A stretch of DNA of 64,000 nucleotides from Naasia aerilata (GCF_030296595.1 NZ_AP027731.1:682001-746000); one strand, 5' to 3'. Shown: positions 9,049-18,448, counted from the first letter of the stretch. Notes: a model not told the origin generated them from the sequence alone. A program made the numbers and translations.

Positions 9049-10059
9049 GTGAAGCCGACCGTCATCCTGGCCCCGGCGCCTCAGCGCCGCGACCGCATCT
9101 TCACCTCCGAGGCGCTCGCCGCGCTGCACGACCGCTACGACGTGGTGGACCTCGAGGAGCGGCCCGATGCCGATCTCGGCGAGCACCTCCCCCGCGCATT
9201 CGCGGTCATCGGTCAGCCCGACCTCGGCACCGCGGCGCTCGAGAGCGCGCGCGAGCTGAGGGTCATCGCCAACGTCGAGGGCAACTTCTTCCCGAACGTC
9301 GACTACGCCACCGCATTCCGGCACGGCGTGCGGGTGCTCAGCTGCGGGCCCGCGTACGCGGGCGCAGTGAGCGAGTACGCCCTGGCCCTCGCCCTCGACC
9401 TCGCGCGGGGGATCTCGCGGGAGGACCGCGCGGCTCGTCGCGGCGAGGAGCGTTACTTCGGGGCGGGCAACGACGACGCTGTGCTCCTGTCGCGCGCGAA
9501 CATCGGCATCCTCGGCTTCGGCAACCTCGGCAGAGCGACTGCGGAGCTGCTGGCGCCCTTCCGTCCCCGGCTGCGCGTCTACGACCCCTGGCTCCCGGCC
9601 TCCGTGGTCGCCGCGTCCGGTGGCGAGCCCAGCAGCCTGGACGAGACGCTCCGGCAGAGCGACATCGTCTTCGTCTTCGCGACCGTCACCTCCGAGAGCA
9701 CCCACATGCTCGATCGGCGCACGCTCGGGCTCCTGCCGGACCGCGCCCGGCTCATCCTCGTCTCGCGGGCCGCCGTGGTGGACTACGACGCCCTGCTGGC
9801 CGAGCTGTCCACCGGCCGCCTGTACGCGGCGGTCGACGTCTGGCCGGAGGAGCCGCTGCCGGCCGGGAGCCCGTTCCGGACGCTCGACAACGTGATCCTG
9901 TCGGCGCACCGCGCGGGCGGCATCCCGCAGGCCTACGCCCTCATCGGCGACATGGTCGTCGACGATCTCGCCCTCATCGAGCAGGGGCTGCCTCCTGTCC
10001 GGATGCAGCAGGCCAGCCCGGAGCTGGTCGGGCGCTACCGCAACCGACCGGTCACCTGA
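9049..10059 (+). CDS. D-isomer-specific 2-hydroxyacid dehydrogenase
   Basis: A 336-residue NAD(P)-dependent 2-hydroxyacid dehydrogenase. The cofactor-binding loop is GILGFGNLGRATAELL (about residue 150); the catalytic triad is the Arg in LVSRAAVVDYD, the Glu in WPEEPLP and the His in LSAHRAGG. It interconverts a D-2-hydroxyacid and a 2-keto acid, for instance glyoxylate/glycolate or hydroxypyruvate/glycerate. The GTG at 9049 is preceded by GGAAGG with 6 bases between. It is divergent from the Gfo/Idh gene and convergent with gpmA. As the last gene of the sugar block it could remove a 2-keto acid by-product. Confidence 0.85.
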   Translation: MKPTVILAPAPQRRDRIFTSEALAALHDRYDVVDLEERPDADLGEHLPRAFAVIGQPDLGTAALESARELRVIANVEGNFFPNVDYATAFRHGVRVLSCGPAYAGAVSEYALALALDLARGISREDRAARRGEERYFGAGNDDAVLLSRANIGILGFGNLGRATAELLAPFRPRLRVYDPWLPASVVAASGGEPSSLDETLRQSDIVFVFATVTSESTHMLDRRTLGLLPDRARLILVSRAAVVDYDALLAELSTGRLYAAVDVWPEEPLPAGSPFRTLDNVILSAHRAGGIPQAYALIGDMVVDDLALIEQGLPPVRMQQASPELVGRYRNRPVT

Positions 10060-10068
10060 CCCGGGCGG

Positions 10069-10824
10069 CTACTTCTTGGAGCCCTGGGCCGCGACCGCTG
10101 CCGCACCCGCCGCCGCTGCGGCCGGGTCGAGGTACTCGCCGCCCGGGACGATCGGCCGCAGGTTCTCGTCGAGGCGGTAGACGAGGGGGATGCCGGTCGG
10201 GAGGTTGAGGTTCGCGATGTCCTCGTCGCTCACGCTGTCGAGGTGCTTCACCAGTGCACGGAGCGAGTTGCCGTGGGCCGCGATGAGAACGGTCTTGTCC
10301 TGGCGCAGCTGCGGCTTGATCTCGATCTCCCAGTACGGCATGAGCCGGACGATGACGTCCTTCAGCGCCTCGGTGGCGGGCAGGTCGGAGCCGAGATCGG
10401 CGTAGCGCGGGTCGTCCTTCTGCGAGAACTCGTTGTCGTCGCCGATCGGAGGCGGGGGCACGTCGAAGGACCGGCGCCAGGTCAGAAACTGCTCGGGACC
10501 GTACTGCTCCTGGGTCGCCGCCTTGTCCTTGCCCTGCAGGTCGCCGTAGTGGCGCTCGTTGAGCCGCCAGGAGCGCCGCGTCTCGAGCCAGAGCAGGTCC
10601 GCCTCGGCGAGCGCCAGGTTCGCCGTCTGGATCGCCCGGCTGAGGAGCGAGGTGTAGACGATGTCCGGGGTGATGCCCGAGCCGCGCAGCAGCTCCCCCG
10701 CGTGCACGGCCTCCCGAACGCCCGTCTCGGACAGGCGGACGTCCACCCAGCCGGTGAACAGGCCCTTCTCGTTCCACTCGCTGGAACCGTGGCGGAGCAG
10801 GACGAGCGTGTACGGCGCTGGCAT
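10069..10824 (-). CDS. gpmA: 2,3-bisphosphoglycerate-dependent phosphoglycerate mutase
   Basis: A 251-residue glycolytic enzyme that interconverts 3- and 2-phosphoglycerate. The phospho-histidine motif [18 protein letters not shown] stands at the N terminus, [15 protein letters not shown] follows near residue 90, and the second active-site His is in [10 protein letters not shown]. Length and motifs are those of the classical cofactor-dependent enzyme, with an extra Ala-rich tail. The ATG at 10824 is only 7 bases downstream of a TAGGGT -10 box, so the mRNA may be leaderless. The methyltransferase gene diverges from the same promoter. Gene order phoU-gpmA is common in relatives; here a sugar block separates them. 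Confidence 0.95.
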   Translation of the reverse strand: MPAPYTLVLLRHGSSEWNEKGLFTGWVDVRLSETGVREAVHAGELLRGSGITPDIVYTSLLSRAIQTANLALAEADLLWLETRRSWRLNERHYGDLQGKDKAATQEQYGPEQFLTWRRSFDVPPPPIGDDNEFSQKDDPRYADLGSDLPATEALKDVIVRLMPYWEIEIKPQLRQDKTVLIAAHGNSLRALVKHLDSVSDEDIANLNLPTGIPLVYRLDENLRPIVPGGEYLDPAAAAAGAAAVAAQGSKK

Positions 10825-10830
10825 GCTCCC

Positions 10831-10840
10831 TACCCTATTA
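10831..10840. promoter_or_regulatory. Back-to-back -10 boxes of gpmA and the methyltransferase gene
   Basis: TACCCTATTA gives TACCCT on the plus strand and, on the complement, TAGGGT. Each is 7 bases before an ATG (10844 plus, 10824 minus), the spacing seen in leaderless actinobacterial promoters. RNA polymerase can thus bind one way or the other but not both. Confidence 0.45.
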
Positions 10841-10843
10841 GCC

Positions 10844-11629
10844 ATGCCTGAAGGGCGGATCACCCGCGGAACGACCGGAACCAACCGGCTCCGCCGCGTC
10901 GACCGCTGGATCGCCGCGGAGCCCGCCTTCCTGCGCACCGACTTCCCGATCGTCGCGGACCTCGGCTACGGCGCCGCGCACTGGACGGCGACCGAGATGT
11001 TCGAGCGGCTGCGTCGCACCCGGCCGGGAACGCGCGTGGTCGGCATCGAGATCGATCCGGAGCGGGTGGCGGCCGCCCAGGAGGCCGCGCGGCCGGGGCT
11101 CGAGTTCGTGCGGGGCGGCTTCGAGGTGCCGATCCCGGGCGGGGCCCGTCCGGACGTGGTGCGCGCCATGAACGTGCTGCGCCAGTACGACGAGCCGGAG
11201 GTCGCCGGCGCCTGGCACCGGATGACCGAGCGCCTCTCCCCCGGCGGGGTGGTCGTCGACGGCACGAGCAACGAGGTCGGCCGCGTCGCCAGCTGGATCG
11301 CCGTGACCGGCGACGGTCCGCGCAGCCTCACGATCGCCCTTCGACTTCCCGAGCTCGACCGCCCGAGCGTCGTGGCCGAGCGGCTGCCGAAGGCGCTCAT
11401 CCACCGCAACGTGCCCGGGGAGCGCGTGCACGCGCTGCTTGCGGACCTCGACCGGTTCTGGGCGCACGCGGCCCCCTACGCCGAGTTCGGGCCGGTCCAG
11501 CGCTGGCAGGAGACCGTCACCCGGCTGGCCGGCGCGGGCTGGAGGGTCCAGACGCCGCCCAAGCGTGTCCGCCTGGGCGAGCTCACCGTCCCGTGGGCAG
11601 AGGTGGCGCCGCCAGGCTTCGCGTGGTGA
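10844..11629 (+). CDS. SAM-dependent methyltransferase-like protein
   Basis: A 261-residue protein with a class I methyltransferase core: motif [12 protein letters not shown] (about residue 40), the acidic end of strand 2 in [11 protein letters not shown], and [14 protein letters not shown] as strand 4. The methyl acceptor cannot be deduced. It is found next to gpmA in many Microbacteriaceae as a conserved protein, as far as I recall. The ATG lies 7 bases after a TACCCT -10 box, so the transcript is probably leaderless; no ribosome site is seen. The gene is followed, on the opposite strand, by the ygfZ-like gene. Confidence 0.7.
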   Translation: MPEGRITRGTTGTNRLRRVDRWIAAEPAFLRTDFPIVADLGYGAAHWTATEMFERLRRTRPGTRVVGIEIDPERVAAAQEAARPGLEFVRGGFEVPIPGGARPDVVRAMNVLRQYDEPEVAGAWHRMTERLSPGGVVVDGTSNEVGRVASWIAVTGDGPRSLTIALRLPELDRPSVVAERLPKALIHRNVPGERVHALLADLDRFWAHAAPYAEFGPVQRWQETVTRLAGAGWRVQTPPKRVRLGELTVPWAEVAPPGFAW

Positions 11630-11651
11630 CGTGTGCTCCGAAGAGGGACGT

Positions 11652-12767
11652 CTAGCGGCGCGCGGCGGACCCCAGGCGCGGGAGCTTCGGGAGCTCGCCG
11701 GCGAGCGCCGCTCCTGCGTCGGCCGGAACGATGACCTCCTGCGCGGCCGCGACCAGGAGGCCGTCCACCGAGGCGGCGAGCGGGGCCGCGGCGTCCAGGT
11801 TCCGCTTCACGACGGCGAGCGCGATCGGGCCGAGCTCGTGGTGCAGGGCGGGCGACGTGATCCTGCCGACCTCCGCGCCGGTGCCGGGATCCACGACCGG
11901 GGAGCCCGCGGCGACGACGATGTTCTCGGATCCGTCGAGATGCAGCAGCACGAGCCGGCGCGGCGGACGGCCGAGGTTGTGGACCTTCGCGACGGTCTCC
12001 TGCCCGCGGTAGCACCCCTTGGCGAGGTGCACCGCGCTGCGCAGCCAGTCGAGCTCGTGCGGGATGCTGCGCTCGTCGGTGTCCGCCCCGAGACGCGGGC
12101 GCCAGGCCGCGACCCGCAGGGCCTCCTCCGCGAGCGTGCCGGCGAGCCGAAGACTGCCCGCCGCGACCAGGCCGGCGAGCGAGTTGAGCTCGGCGCGCGC
12201 GACGACGGTCTCGCTCCAGGTCCAGTCCGCCCCCGGATGTCCTGCCGGGTTCGCGTAACCGACGCCGCCCGGGGCTATGGCCCGCCAGGGGTCCTCCCAC
12301 CGGGCGAGCGCCGGCACTGGGAGGGCGTCGGCGCCGAGAGACCCGACAACGGCCAGTTCGGCGGAGAGGTCGGCGACCTCGACCCGCAGCAGGAAGCGCA
12401 TCCGGTCGAGGAAGCGAGCGAGAGCGGGCGCCTCGGCCCGCTCGAGGAGGATCCAGGTCGTCTCGCCGTCGTCGACGAGGCGGAGATCGTGCTCGAGGTG
12501 ACCGTGCGGGTCCAGCAGCAGCGACTCGGCGGAGACGCCGGGGGCGAGCCCGATCAGCCGCTGGCTGGTGAGCGAGTCGAGCCAGGACAGGCGGTCGGGG
12601 CCGGTGACGGTGAGGACACCGCGCGGAACCTCGACGAGCGCCTGGCCCGCGGCGAGACGCCGCTGCTCGCCGAGCGGGTTGCCGTAGTGAGCGGGCACAC
12701 CGGCGTCGGCGCCCGATCCCTCGACCGCGCCCGGCAGGGCGAGCAGAGGCGATGCCGGCACGTCCAT
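11652..12767 (-). CDS. ygfZ: Folate-binding YgfZ/GcvT-like iron-sulfur cluster protein
   Basis: A 371-residue protein of the GcvT/YgfZ fold. The signature KGCYRGQE (about residue 265) with its invariant Cys defines the YgfZ family, which uses tetrahydrofolate to help assemble or repair Fe-S clusters in certain enzymes. The N-terminal half has the GcvT-like fold (VPRGVLTVTGPDRLSWLDSL). The ATG at 12767 is chosen because AAGGCGG lies upstream; the open frame extends further but without support. It is convergent with the methyltransferase gene. The role in Fe-S metabolism is established for the E. coli protein and inferred here. Confidence 0.85.
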   Translation of the reverse strand: MDVPASPLLALPGAVEGSGADAGVPAHYGNPLGEQRRLAAGQALVEVPRGVLTVTGPDRLSWLDSLTSQRLIGLAPGVSAESLLLDPHGHLEHDLRLVDDGETTWILLERAEAPALARFLDRMRFLLRVEVADLSAELAVVGSLGADALPVPALARWEDPWRAIAPGGVGYANPAGHPGADWTWSETVVARAELNSLAGLVAAGSLRLAGTLAEEALRVAAWRPRLGADTDERSIPHELDWLRSAVHLAKGCYRGQETVAKVHNLGRPPRRLVLLHLDGSENIVVAAGSPVVDPGTGAEVGRITSPALHHELGPIALAVVKRNLDAAAPLAASVDGLLVAAAQEVIVPADAGAALAGELPKLPRLGSAARR

Positions 12768-12924
12768 GGATCCGCCTTTTCCCTGATCAATAACAGAATC
12801 GCTCACTGAGCAACAGGCCACCAGCCTACCTCACCCCGGTGGAGCGCCTGCCGGGCGGACTCCCGCACCTGGCGGCCGAGGTGGGATGCGGGTAGGAAGT
12901 CGGAGGGGAAGGAGGCGACGCCGC

Positions 12925-13281
12925 GTGCAGACGAACACGGATGAGATCGACCCCACGGCCACGCCGAGCGGGGCCGGCTGCCGGGAGTGCCTCGCGGGCG
13001 ACGACCCGGGCTGGTGGCTGCACCTGCGCCGGTGCGCGACCTGCGGACACGTGGGATGCTGCGACAGCTCCCCCGCCCAGCACGCGACCGCGCACTACCG
13101 TGCCACCGGGCACCCCCTCGTCCGCAGCTTCGAGCCCGGCGAGAGCTGGTTCTGGGACTACCGCTCCGAGACCTATGTGCTCGGGCCGCAGCTGTCGCCG
13201 CCGGAGAGCCGGCCGGCGGATCAGCCCTCCCCGGGCCCGGCCGGGGCGGTGCCGGCGGACTGGCAGCGTCTCCTGCACTGA
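12925..13281 (+). CDS. UBP-type zinc finger protein
   Basis: A small soluble protein (about 118 residues from the GTG at 12925, which follows GGAAGGAGG). Nearly the whole chain is a ZnF-UBP domain: CRECL, CATCGHVGCCDSS, HATAHYRATGHPLV and SFEPGESWFWDY give the Cys/His ligands and the conserved aromatic end. In eukaryotes the domain binds the C-terminal Gly-Gly of ubiquitin; its bacterial role is unknown. A start at 12886 would add 13 very Arg-rich residues and is less likely. The Pro-rich tail is low complexity. Confidence 0.75.
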   Translation: MQTNTDEIDPTATPSGAGCRECLAGDDPGWWLHLRRCATCGHVGCCDSSPAQHATAHYRATGHPLVRSFEPGESWFWDYRSETYVLGPQLSPPESRPADQPSPGPAGAVPADWQRLLH

Positions 13282-13331
13282 TCCGCCCGGTTCTGAAGGA
13301 CCGCGACGCCCGGAGCCGCAGAAGTGCGGCG

Positions 13332-13949
13332 TCAGTCGACCCGGCTGAGGCGGCCCGACGCGTGGTTGCGGAGGCCCTGGCCCAGCGCGGCGATGTCCCA
13401 CGCCCAGAGGAGATCGCCCTCCACGAGTCCGTAGATGCGGGTCGCCGCCGCGTACTCCTTGGCGCCCTCGGTGCGCATGACGGCGTCGGTGCCGAGGTCG
13501 ATGCGGGCGGCACGGACCTGGCCGAGGTAGAGCTCGTTCACCCCGGTCGGGTGCACCAGGGACACCTGGATGTCGAACCCGTCCGAGCTGTTGCGGAGCG
13601 TCTCGACCGACTCGGCGGTCGAATAGGGGCGGGGGCCCACACCCGGCAGCATGCCGGGGCCGGGGTCGCCCTCGAGGAGGCCGCGGGACAGCCGCCAGTA
13701 CCCAGCCTCCGCGACGAGCGGGGCGCCGCCCACGGGATCGGCGTCGCCGTCCTCCGTGGGGAGCCACGTGTGCGAGGTGTAGTTGAGGTACGGCAGGCCG
13801 TCGTGGCTGAAGCTGACGCGCTGGCCGAACGGCTGCCGGATCTGCCGTTCACCGACCTGGTACTCGACCACTCCGGTGCCCTCCCAGACGCCGAGCAGCC
13901 ACGACAGCGGCACGAGCTCGGCGGGAAGACCGGTGGGCAGGTTGATCAT
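13332..13949 (-). CDS. Nitrobindin-like heme-binding beta-barrel protein (FABP/THAP4 family)
   Basis: A 205-residue beta-barrel protein of the DUF1794/nitrobindin family. The N-terminal hallmark GVWEGTG is at about residues 20-26, the strand FSHDGLPYLNYTSHTW follows, and a His near the C terminus (RNHASGRL) is the expected axial heme ligand. Characterised members bind ferric heme and isomerise peroxynitrite to nitrate. The ATG at 13949 has a GAGGAGGTTCCCG ribosome site. It is followed on the same strand by a UBP-finger gene facing it and preceded by two short membrane protein genes. Confidence 0.85.
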   Translation of the reverse strand: MINLPTGLPAELVPLSWLLGVWEGTGVVEYQVGERQIRQPFGQRVSFSHDGLPYLNYTSHTWLPTEDGDADPVGGAPLVAEAGYWRLSRGLLEGDPGPGMLPGVGPRPYSTAESVETLRNSSDGFDIQVSLVHPTGVNELYLGQVRAARIDLGTDAVMRTEGAKEYAAATRIYGLVEGDLLWAWDIAALGQGLRNHASGRLSRVD

Positions 13950-13997
13950 CGGGAACCTCCTCCGCGGGCCCCGAGGGCACCGCGCGGCGTCGGAGAG

Positions 13998-14108
13998 CTA
14001 GCGCTGGCCCCGGAACAGGCTGTAGAGCACGACCACGGAGACCCAGCCGATGGCGAGCGACGCGAGCACCAGGAGTCCGAGATAGAACAGTTCGAGCGCC
14101 AGCAGCAT
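13998..14108 (-). CDS. Very small membrane protein (36 residues)
   Basis: A 36-residue frame that is nearly one hydrophobic helix (LFYLGLLVLASLAIGWVSVV) with a basic end (FRGQR), too short for most gene finders. It lies between the nitrobindin-like gene and another short membrane protein gene on the same strand, with no other coding in the gap. No function is known. I rate it as likely because the hydrophobic pattern is clean. Confidence 0.45.
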   Translation of the reverse strand: MLLALELFYLGLLVLASLAIGWVSVVVLYSLFRGQR

Positions 14109-14138
14109 GGGCCCAGTCTACCCACCGGCCCCCGAGGA

Positions 14139-14396
14139 TCAGGGCAGGACGAGGCTGACCAGGGAGGCGACGGCGAGGAGCGCCAAGGCCCCGAGCGTCG
14201 TGACCATCAGGCGCAGCACGAAGCCCTCCCGGACCGCCGACAGGAGCTGCACGCAGAACGTGACCACCACGGACGCGGCGAGCGCGAGGGCGAACAGGCC
14301 GGGGCGATCGGGCCGCGCGGCCGCAACGGCGACGGCTGCCCCCGCGATCGCCGTCAGCGCCCACACGACGGCGGTCGGCGCCCAGTGACCCTTCAC
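14139..14396 (-). CDS. Hypothetical integral membrane protein, 85 residues
   Basis: Three hydrophobic segments can be seen (about residues 8-26, 33-52 and 62-83), separated by short basic turns. No family is recognised. It diverges from the winged-helix regulator gene. The ATG at 14396 lacks a clear ribosome site. Confidence 0.5.
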   Translation of the reverse strand: MKGHWAPTAVVWALTAIAGAAVAVAAARPDRPGLFALALAASVVVTFCVQLLSAVREGFVLRLMVTTLGALALLAVASLVSLVLP

Positions 14397-14479
14397 GCTC
14401 TCGATTCTGCCTCAGCGGCCGGGCCGAAGGCGCCGGAAGGCCCTGCACTACTATGGGCCGCGGACGACTTGGAGGGTCT

Positions 14480-15175
14480 GTGGCGCAGCTGTTGATCCTG
14501 ACGCCTGCCGTCGACACGGAGGCCCTGCCCGCCCTCGGGCTCCTCAGCCACAAGGTCCGCCAGATCCCGGCCGAGCCCGCGCAGCTGATCAGCGCTCCGC
14601 CGAGCGACGTCATCCTGGTCGACGCCAGGCAGGACCTCGCCAGCGCGAAGGCGCTCTGCAAGATCCTGCAGACCACCGGGATCACCGTGCCCCTCATGCT
14701 CATCCTCACCGAGGGCGGGCTCACCGCCGTCTCCGCGGACTGGGGAACCAACGACGTCGTGCTGGAGACGGCCGGGCCGGCCGAGGTCGATGCGCGCATC
14801 CGCCTCGTGATCGGCCGGATGGCGCAGGAGCAGTCCGCGTCGAAGATCCAGGCGTCGGGCGTCGTCATCGACGAGGCGAGCTACTCCGCGAAGGTGCACG
14901 GCCGTCCGCTCGACCTCACGTTCAAGGAGTTCGAGCTCCTCCGCTTCTTCGCCACCCACCCCTCCCGCGTCTTCACGCGCGAGCAGCTGCTCAGCGAGGT
15001 GTGGGGCTACGACTACTTCGGCGGCACGCGCACCGTCGACGTGCACGTCCGGCGGCTGCGGGCCAAGCTCGGCGACCTGGAGTCGCTCATCGGCACGGTG
15101 CGCAACGTGGGCTACCGCTTCAACGTGTACGAGGACGACGCGGAGCCGAACCTGGCGCCGGCCGGCCGCGGCTGA
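14480..15175 (+). CDS. GlnR-like OmpR-family winged-helix response regulator
   Basis: A 231-residue two-domain regulator. The receiver half keeps the GlnR pattern rather than that of a normal phospho-acceptor receiver: [16 protein letters not shown], a [13 protein letters not shown] stretch and [16 protein letters not shown]. The C-terminal winged helix has [12 protein letters not shown] and [18 protein letters not shown]. GlnR is the orphan nitrogen regulator of actinobacteria; orthology is by resemblance only. The GTG at 14480 follows GGAGGG; an ATG at 14453 is an alternative but overlaps the TACTAT -10 box. The next genes are ppk1 and the mutT1-like gene, so a link to phosphate metabolism is possible. 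Confidence 0.75.
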   Translation: MAQLLILTPAVDTEALPALGLLSHKVRQIPAEPAQLISAPPSDVILVDARQDLASAKALCKILQTTGITVPLMLILTEGGLTAVSADWGTNDVVLETAGPAEVDARIRLVIGRMAQEQSASKIQASGVVIDEASYSAKVHGRPLDLTFKEFELLRFFATHPSRVFTREQLLSEVWGYDYFGGTRTVDVHVRRLRAKLGDLESLIGTVRNVGYRFNVYEDDAEPNLAPAGRG

Positions 15176-15244
15176 CGCCCCCGCCGAAGTTCCCGGGCGT
15201 TCCCCGCTTGCCCCTGCGCACACCCTGCAGTGCACAATTGGGCC

Positions 15245-17428
15245 ATGGAGAGCGACACGGTCATCGGTGAGGCACCCTTCACCGCGGAGGTGCTCGACGA
15301 CGACTACGACGTTCCGGCGCCGCACGCCGAGGGACCGGACGAGGAGGCTCTGCCCGCCGACCGGTACCTCGACCGCGAGCTGAGCTGGCTCGCGTTCAAC
15401 CAGCGCGTGCTCGAGCTCGCCGAGGATCCGAAGGTCCCACTGCTCGAGCGGGTCAACTTCCTGGCGATCTTCGCGAGCAACCTCGACGAGTTCTTCATGG
15501 TGCGGGTCGCAGGCCTCAAGCGGCGGATCGCGACCGGCATCGCGGTGCCGACCAACGTCGGACGGGCGCCTGTCGATGTCCTCTCCGACATCAGCAGGAT
15601 GGCGCACGAGCTGCAGGCCCGGCACGCCGCGTGCTTCCGGGAGCTGGTCAAGCCGGCGCTGGACGCGGTCGACATCCATGTCGAGACGTGGTCGGACCTC
15701 GCTGAGGAGGACCGTGACCGAGTCCACGAGCTGTTCTCGCAGCGCATCTTCCCCGTGCTCATGCCCCTCGCGGTCGATCCGGGCCATCCCTTCCCCTACA
15801 TCTCGGGGCTGTCCCTCAACCTCTCGGTGCGGGTCCGCAACCCGAAGACCGACAAGGTCGAGTTCGCGCGCGTCAAGGTGCCGCCGATGCTGCCCCGCTT
15901 CGTCGCGCTGCCCGACAACGGCTCCGGCCGCACCCGCTACATCCCGCTCGAGGACCTCATCTCGAACCACCTCGAGGACCTCTTCCCCGGGATGGAGATC
16001 CTCGAGCACCACGAGTTCCGCCTGACCCGCAATGAGGACGTCGAGGTCGACGAGGACGAGAGCGAGAACCTCATCCAGGCGCTCGAGAAGGAGCTGCTGC
16101 GCCGCCGGTTCGGCCCGCCGATCCGTCTCGAGATCACCGACGACATGGACTCGGTCACCCTCGACCTGCTCATCCGCGAGCTCGACATCACCGAGCAGGA
16201 GGTCTACCGCCTCCCCGCGCCCCTCGACCTGTCGGGGCTGTTCGAGCTCATGAAGCTCGACCGCCCGTCCCTCAAGTACCCGCCGCACCTGCCGACCACC
16301 CCCGTGCAGCTGCTGCCGAGCGAGCCCAACAGCGCGCCCGACGTGTTCCAGGCGGTGACGAAGGGCGACGTGCTCCTGCACCACCCCTACGAGTCCTTCG
16401 CGACGAGCGTCCAGGCCTTCCTCGAGCAGGCGGCCGCCGACCCTCAGGTGCTCGCGATCAAGCAGACGCTGTACCGGACCTCCGGCGACAGCCCCATCGT
16501 CGAGGCCCTCATCGCGGCCGCCGAGGCCGGCAAGCAGGTCCTCGCCATCGTCGAGATCAAGGCCCGCTTCGACGAGCAGGCGAACATCTCGTGGGCGCGC
16601 AAGCTCGAGAAGGCCGGCGTGCACGTCGTCTACGGACTGGTCGGCCTGAAGACCCACGCCAAGGTGAGCCTCGTGGTGCGCCAGGAGAAGAACGGCGACC
16701 TGCGCTACTACACCCACATCGGCACCGGCAACTACAACCCGAAGACGAGCCGGATCTACGAGGATCTCGGGCTGCTGACCGCCGACCCCCAGGTCGGCAA
16801 GGAGGTCACGCGGCTCTTCAACGAGCTGTCCGGGTACGCCATCGAGAAGAAGTTCAGCCGGCTCCTCGTCGCCCCGCGCTACCTGCGCAAGCAGCTCATC
16901 AAGCGCATCGAGAACGAGACCGCGAACGCGAAGGCCGGGCTTCCGTCCCGCATCCAGATCAAGATCAACTCGATGGTCGACGAGGCCGTGATCGACGCGC
17001 TCTACCGTGCGAGCAACGCGGGCGTCTCGGTCGACATCTGGGTCCGCGGCATCTGCTCGCTCCGCCCGGGCGTGCCCGGCCTCAGCGAGAACATCCGCGT
17101 CCGCTCCATCCTCGGCCGCTACCTGGAGCACTCCCGCCTCTTCGCCTTCGCGAACGGCGGCGACCAGGAGGTGTGGATCGGCAGCGCCGACATGATGCAC
17201 CGCAACCTCGACCGCCGCATCGAGGTGCTGGTCCGCCTGACCGACCGGCGGCACCTCCGCGAGATGTCGAAGCTGTTCGACCTCGCGATGTCCGACCGCA
17301 CGTCGTCCTGGCACCTCGAGCCGGACGGCACGTGGACCCGCACCTCCCGCACGAAGACCGGCGCCGCGCTGGCCGATCTGCAGGATGTGGTGATGCGTGA
17401 GGTGAGCGCGCGGAGACGGACTCGGTGA
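15245..17428 (+). CDS. ppk1: Polyphosphate kinase 1
   Basis: A 727-residue enzyme that reversibly polymerises the gamma phosphate of ATP into polyphosphate. The four domains are in order: N domain ([19 protein letters not shown]), head domain, then two phospholipase-D-like C domains. The phospho-acceptor His is in [12 protein letters not shown] and the second active-site His in [19 protein letters not shown] and [15 protein letters not shown] are family hallmarks. The N terminus carries an acidic extension of about 40 residues. ATG 15245 is used; an in-frame GTG at 15230 is possible. The following mutT1-like gene overlaps by 4 bases, so the two are coupled. Confidence 0.95.
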   Translation: MESDTVIGEAPFTAEVLDDDYDVPAPHAEGPDEEALPADRYLDRELSWLAFNQRVLELAEDPKVPLLERVNFLAIFASNLDEFFMVRVAGLKRRIATGIAVPTNVGRAPVDVLSDISRMAHELQARHAACFRELVKPALDAVDIHVETWSDLAEEDRDRVHELFSQRIFPVLMPLAVDPGHPFPYISGLSLNLSVRVRNPKTDKVEFARVKVPPMLPRFVALPDNGSGRTRYIPLEDLISNHLEDLFPGMEILEHHEFRLTRNEDVEVDEDESENLIQALEKELLRRRFGPPIRLEITDDMDSVTLDLLIRELDITEQEVYRLPAPLDLSGLFELMKLDRPSLKYPPHLPTTPVQLLPSEPNSAPDVFQAVTKGDVLLHHPYESFATSVQAFLEQAAADPQVLAIKQTLYRTSGDSPIVEALIAAAEAGKQVLAIVEIKARFDEQANISWARKLEKAGVHVVYGLVGLKTHAKVSLVVRQEKNGDLRYYTHIGTGNYNPKTSRIYEDLGLLTADPQVGKEVTRLFNELSGYAIEKKFSRLLVAPRYLRKQLIKRIENETANAKAGLPSRIQIKINSMVDEAVIDALYRASNAGVSVDIWVRGICSLRPGVPGLSENIRVRSILGRYLEHSRLFAFANGGDQEVWIGSADMMHRNLDRRIEVLVRLTDRRHLREMSKLFDLAMSDRTSSWHLEPDGTWTRTSRTKTGAALADLQDVVMREVSARRRTR

Positions 17429-18381
17429 GCGTCGTCGGCGCAGCGCCCATCCTCGCGGCGGGCGCCGTCTGCTGGCGCGACGGCAAGTCCGGCATCGAGG
17501 TGCTCCTCATCTCCCGCAGCCGTCATGAGGATGTGAGCCTGCCCAAGGGCAAGGTGGACGACCGGGAGACGCTCCCGCGCGCGGCCGTGCGCGAGATCCG
17601 GGAGGAGACCGGCTACGCCGTCACCCTCGGCGCACCGCTCGGGTCCACGGAATACGTCATCCCCGGCGGGCGCGACAAGGTGGTGCGCTACTGGGCCGCC
17701 GAGGTCGGCAGGCGGCAGCTCCGGCGCGGCCGGTTCCGCCCGAGCGACGAGGTGGACGAGATCCACTGGGTGCCGCTCGCCAAGGCTCGGAAGCGGCTCA
17801 CCTACGACCGCGACCGGGACGTCCTCGACCGCTTCGCGACCCTCGTCGAGCGCAATCACCACCGGACGTTCGCGATCATCGCGCTGCGCCACGCGAAGGC
17901 GGAGGGCGAGTCCGGCGGCGCCGGGGACGCCGCGCGGCCGCTCACGAGCCGCGGCACCGCCCAGGCCGACGCGATCGTGTCCACCTTGAAGGCGTGGGAG
18001 CCGCGGGCGATCCTGAGCAGCCCGGCGAAGCGCTGCCGCGACACCGTGACCCCGCTCGCCAAGGCGCTGCGCCTGGACGTGAAGGATGCACCCGCACTCA
18101 GCCAGGACGCCTGGGAGGGCGGAGGCGAGCCTCCCGCAGAGGCCCTCGACCGGCTGATCGGCAAGCGCATCGCGAAGGGCAAGACGGCCGTCCTCTGCAG
18201 CCACTCCCCCGTCCTCCCCGCGATCCTCGACTCCGTCGTCCGCCACGTGGGCGGCGAGCGTGACGGCCGGCTGACCCGCGCGGCCATCCTTACAACGGCT
18301 GAGTTCACGGTGCTGCACGTCGCGTCCGCCAAGCCCGACAGCGGCCTCGTGGCCATGGAGACGCACAGCCCCGGGCTGTGA
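17425..18381 (+). CDS. NUDIX hydrolase fused to histidine phosphatase (MutT1-like)
   Basis: A 318-residue fusion. Residues 1-145 are a NUDIX hydrolase with the box [22 protein letters not shown]; residues about 150-318 are a histidine-phosphatase domain starting [12 protein letters not shown], with its later His in [10 protein letters not shown]. In mycobacteria MutT1 (Rv2985) has the same fusion, removes 8-oxo-dGTP and diadenosine polyphosphates, and is also next to ppk1. The GTG start overlaps the ppk1 stop. It probably cleans oxidised nucleotides or handles polyphosphate-related nucleotides. Confidence 0.88.
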   Translation: MSVVGAAPILAAGAVCWRDGKSGIEVLLISRSRHEDVSLPKGKVDDRETLPRAAVREIREETGYAVTLGAPLGSTEYVIPGGRDKVVRYWAAEVGRRQLRRGRFRPSDEVDEIHWVPLAKARKRLTYDRDRDVLDRFATLVERNHHRTFAIIALRHAKAEGESGGAGDAARPLTSRGTAQADAIVSTLKAWEPRAILSSPAKRCRDTVTPLAKALRLDVKDAPALSQDAWEGGGEPPAEALDRLIGKRIAKGKTAVLCSHSPVLPAILDSVVRHVGGERDGRLTRAAILTTAEFTVLHVASAKPDSGLVAMETHSPGL

Positions 18382-18408
18382 ATCCCCTGATCGGCGGCCG
18401 CGTCTGCC

Positions 18409-18448
18409 GTTCACCTCCCGTTCACCGCGGGGAGTCACTCTCTTCACC
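18409..18448 (+). promoter_or_regulatory. PHO-box-like 11-base direct repeats upstream of pstS
   Basis: GTTCACC begins at 18409 and 18420, a degenerate unit falls at 18431 and CTTCACC begins at 18442, giving an exact 11-base period. This is the layout of PhoP boxes known in Streptomyces (direct repeats of GTTCACC). It should mediate induction of the pst operon under phosphate limitation. Confidence 0.7.

Noticed and set aside
15189..15205. GTTCCCG/GTTCCCC repeats before ppk1
   Set aside because: They resemble PHO boxes but the period is 10 rather than 11 bases and the core CACC is missing.
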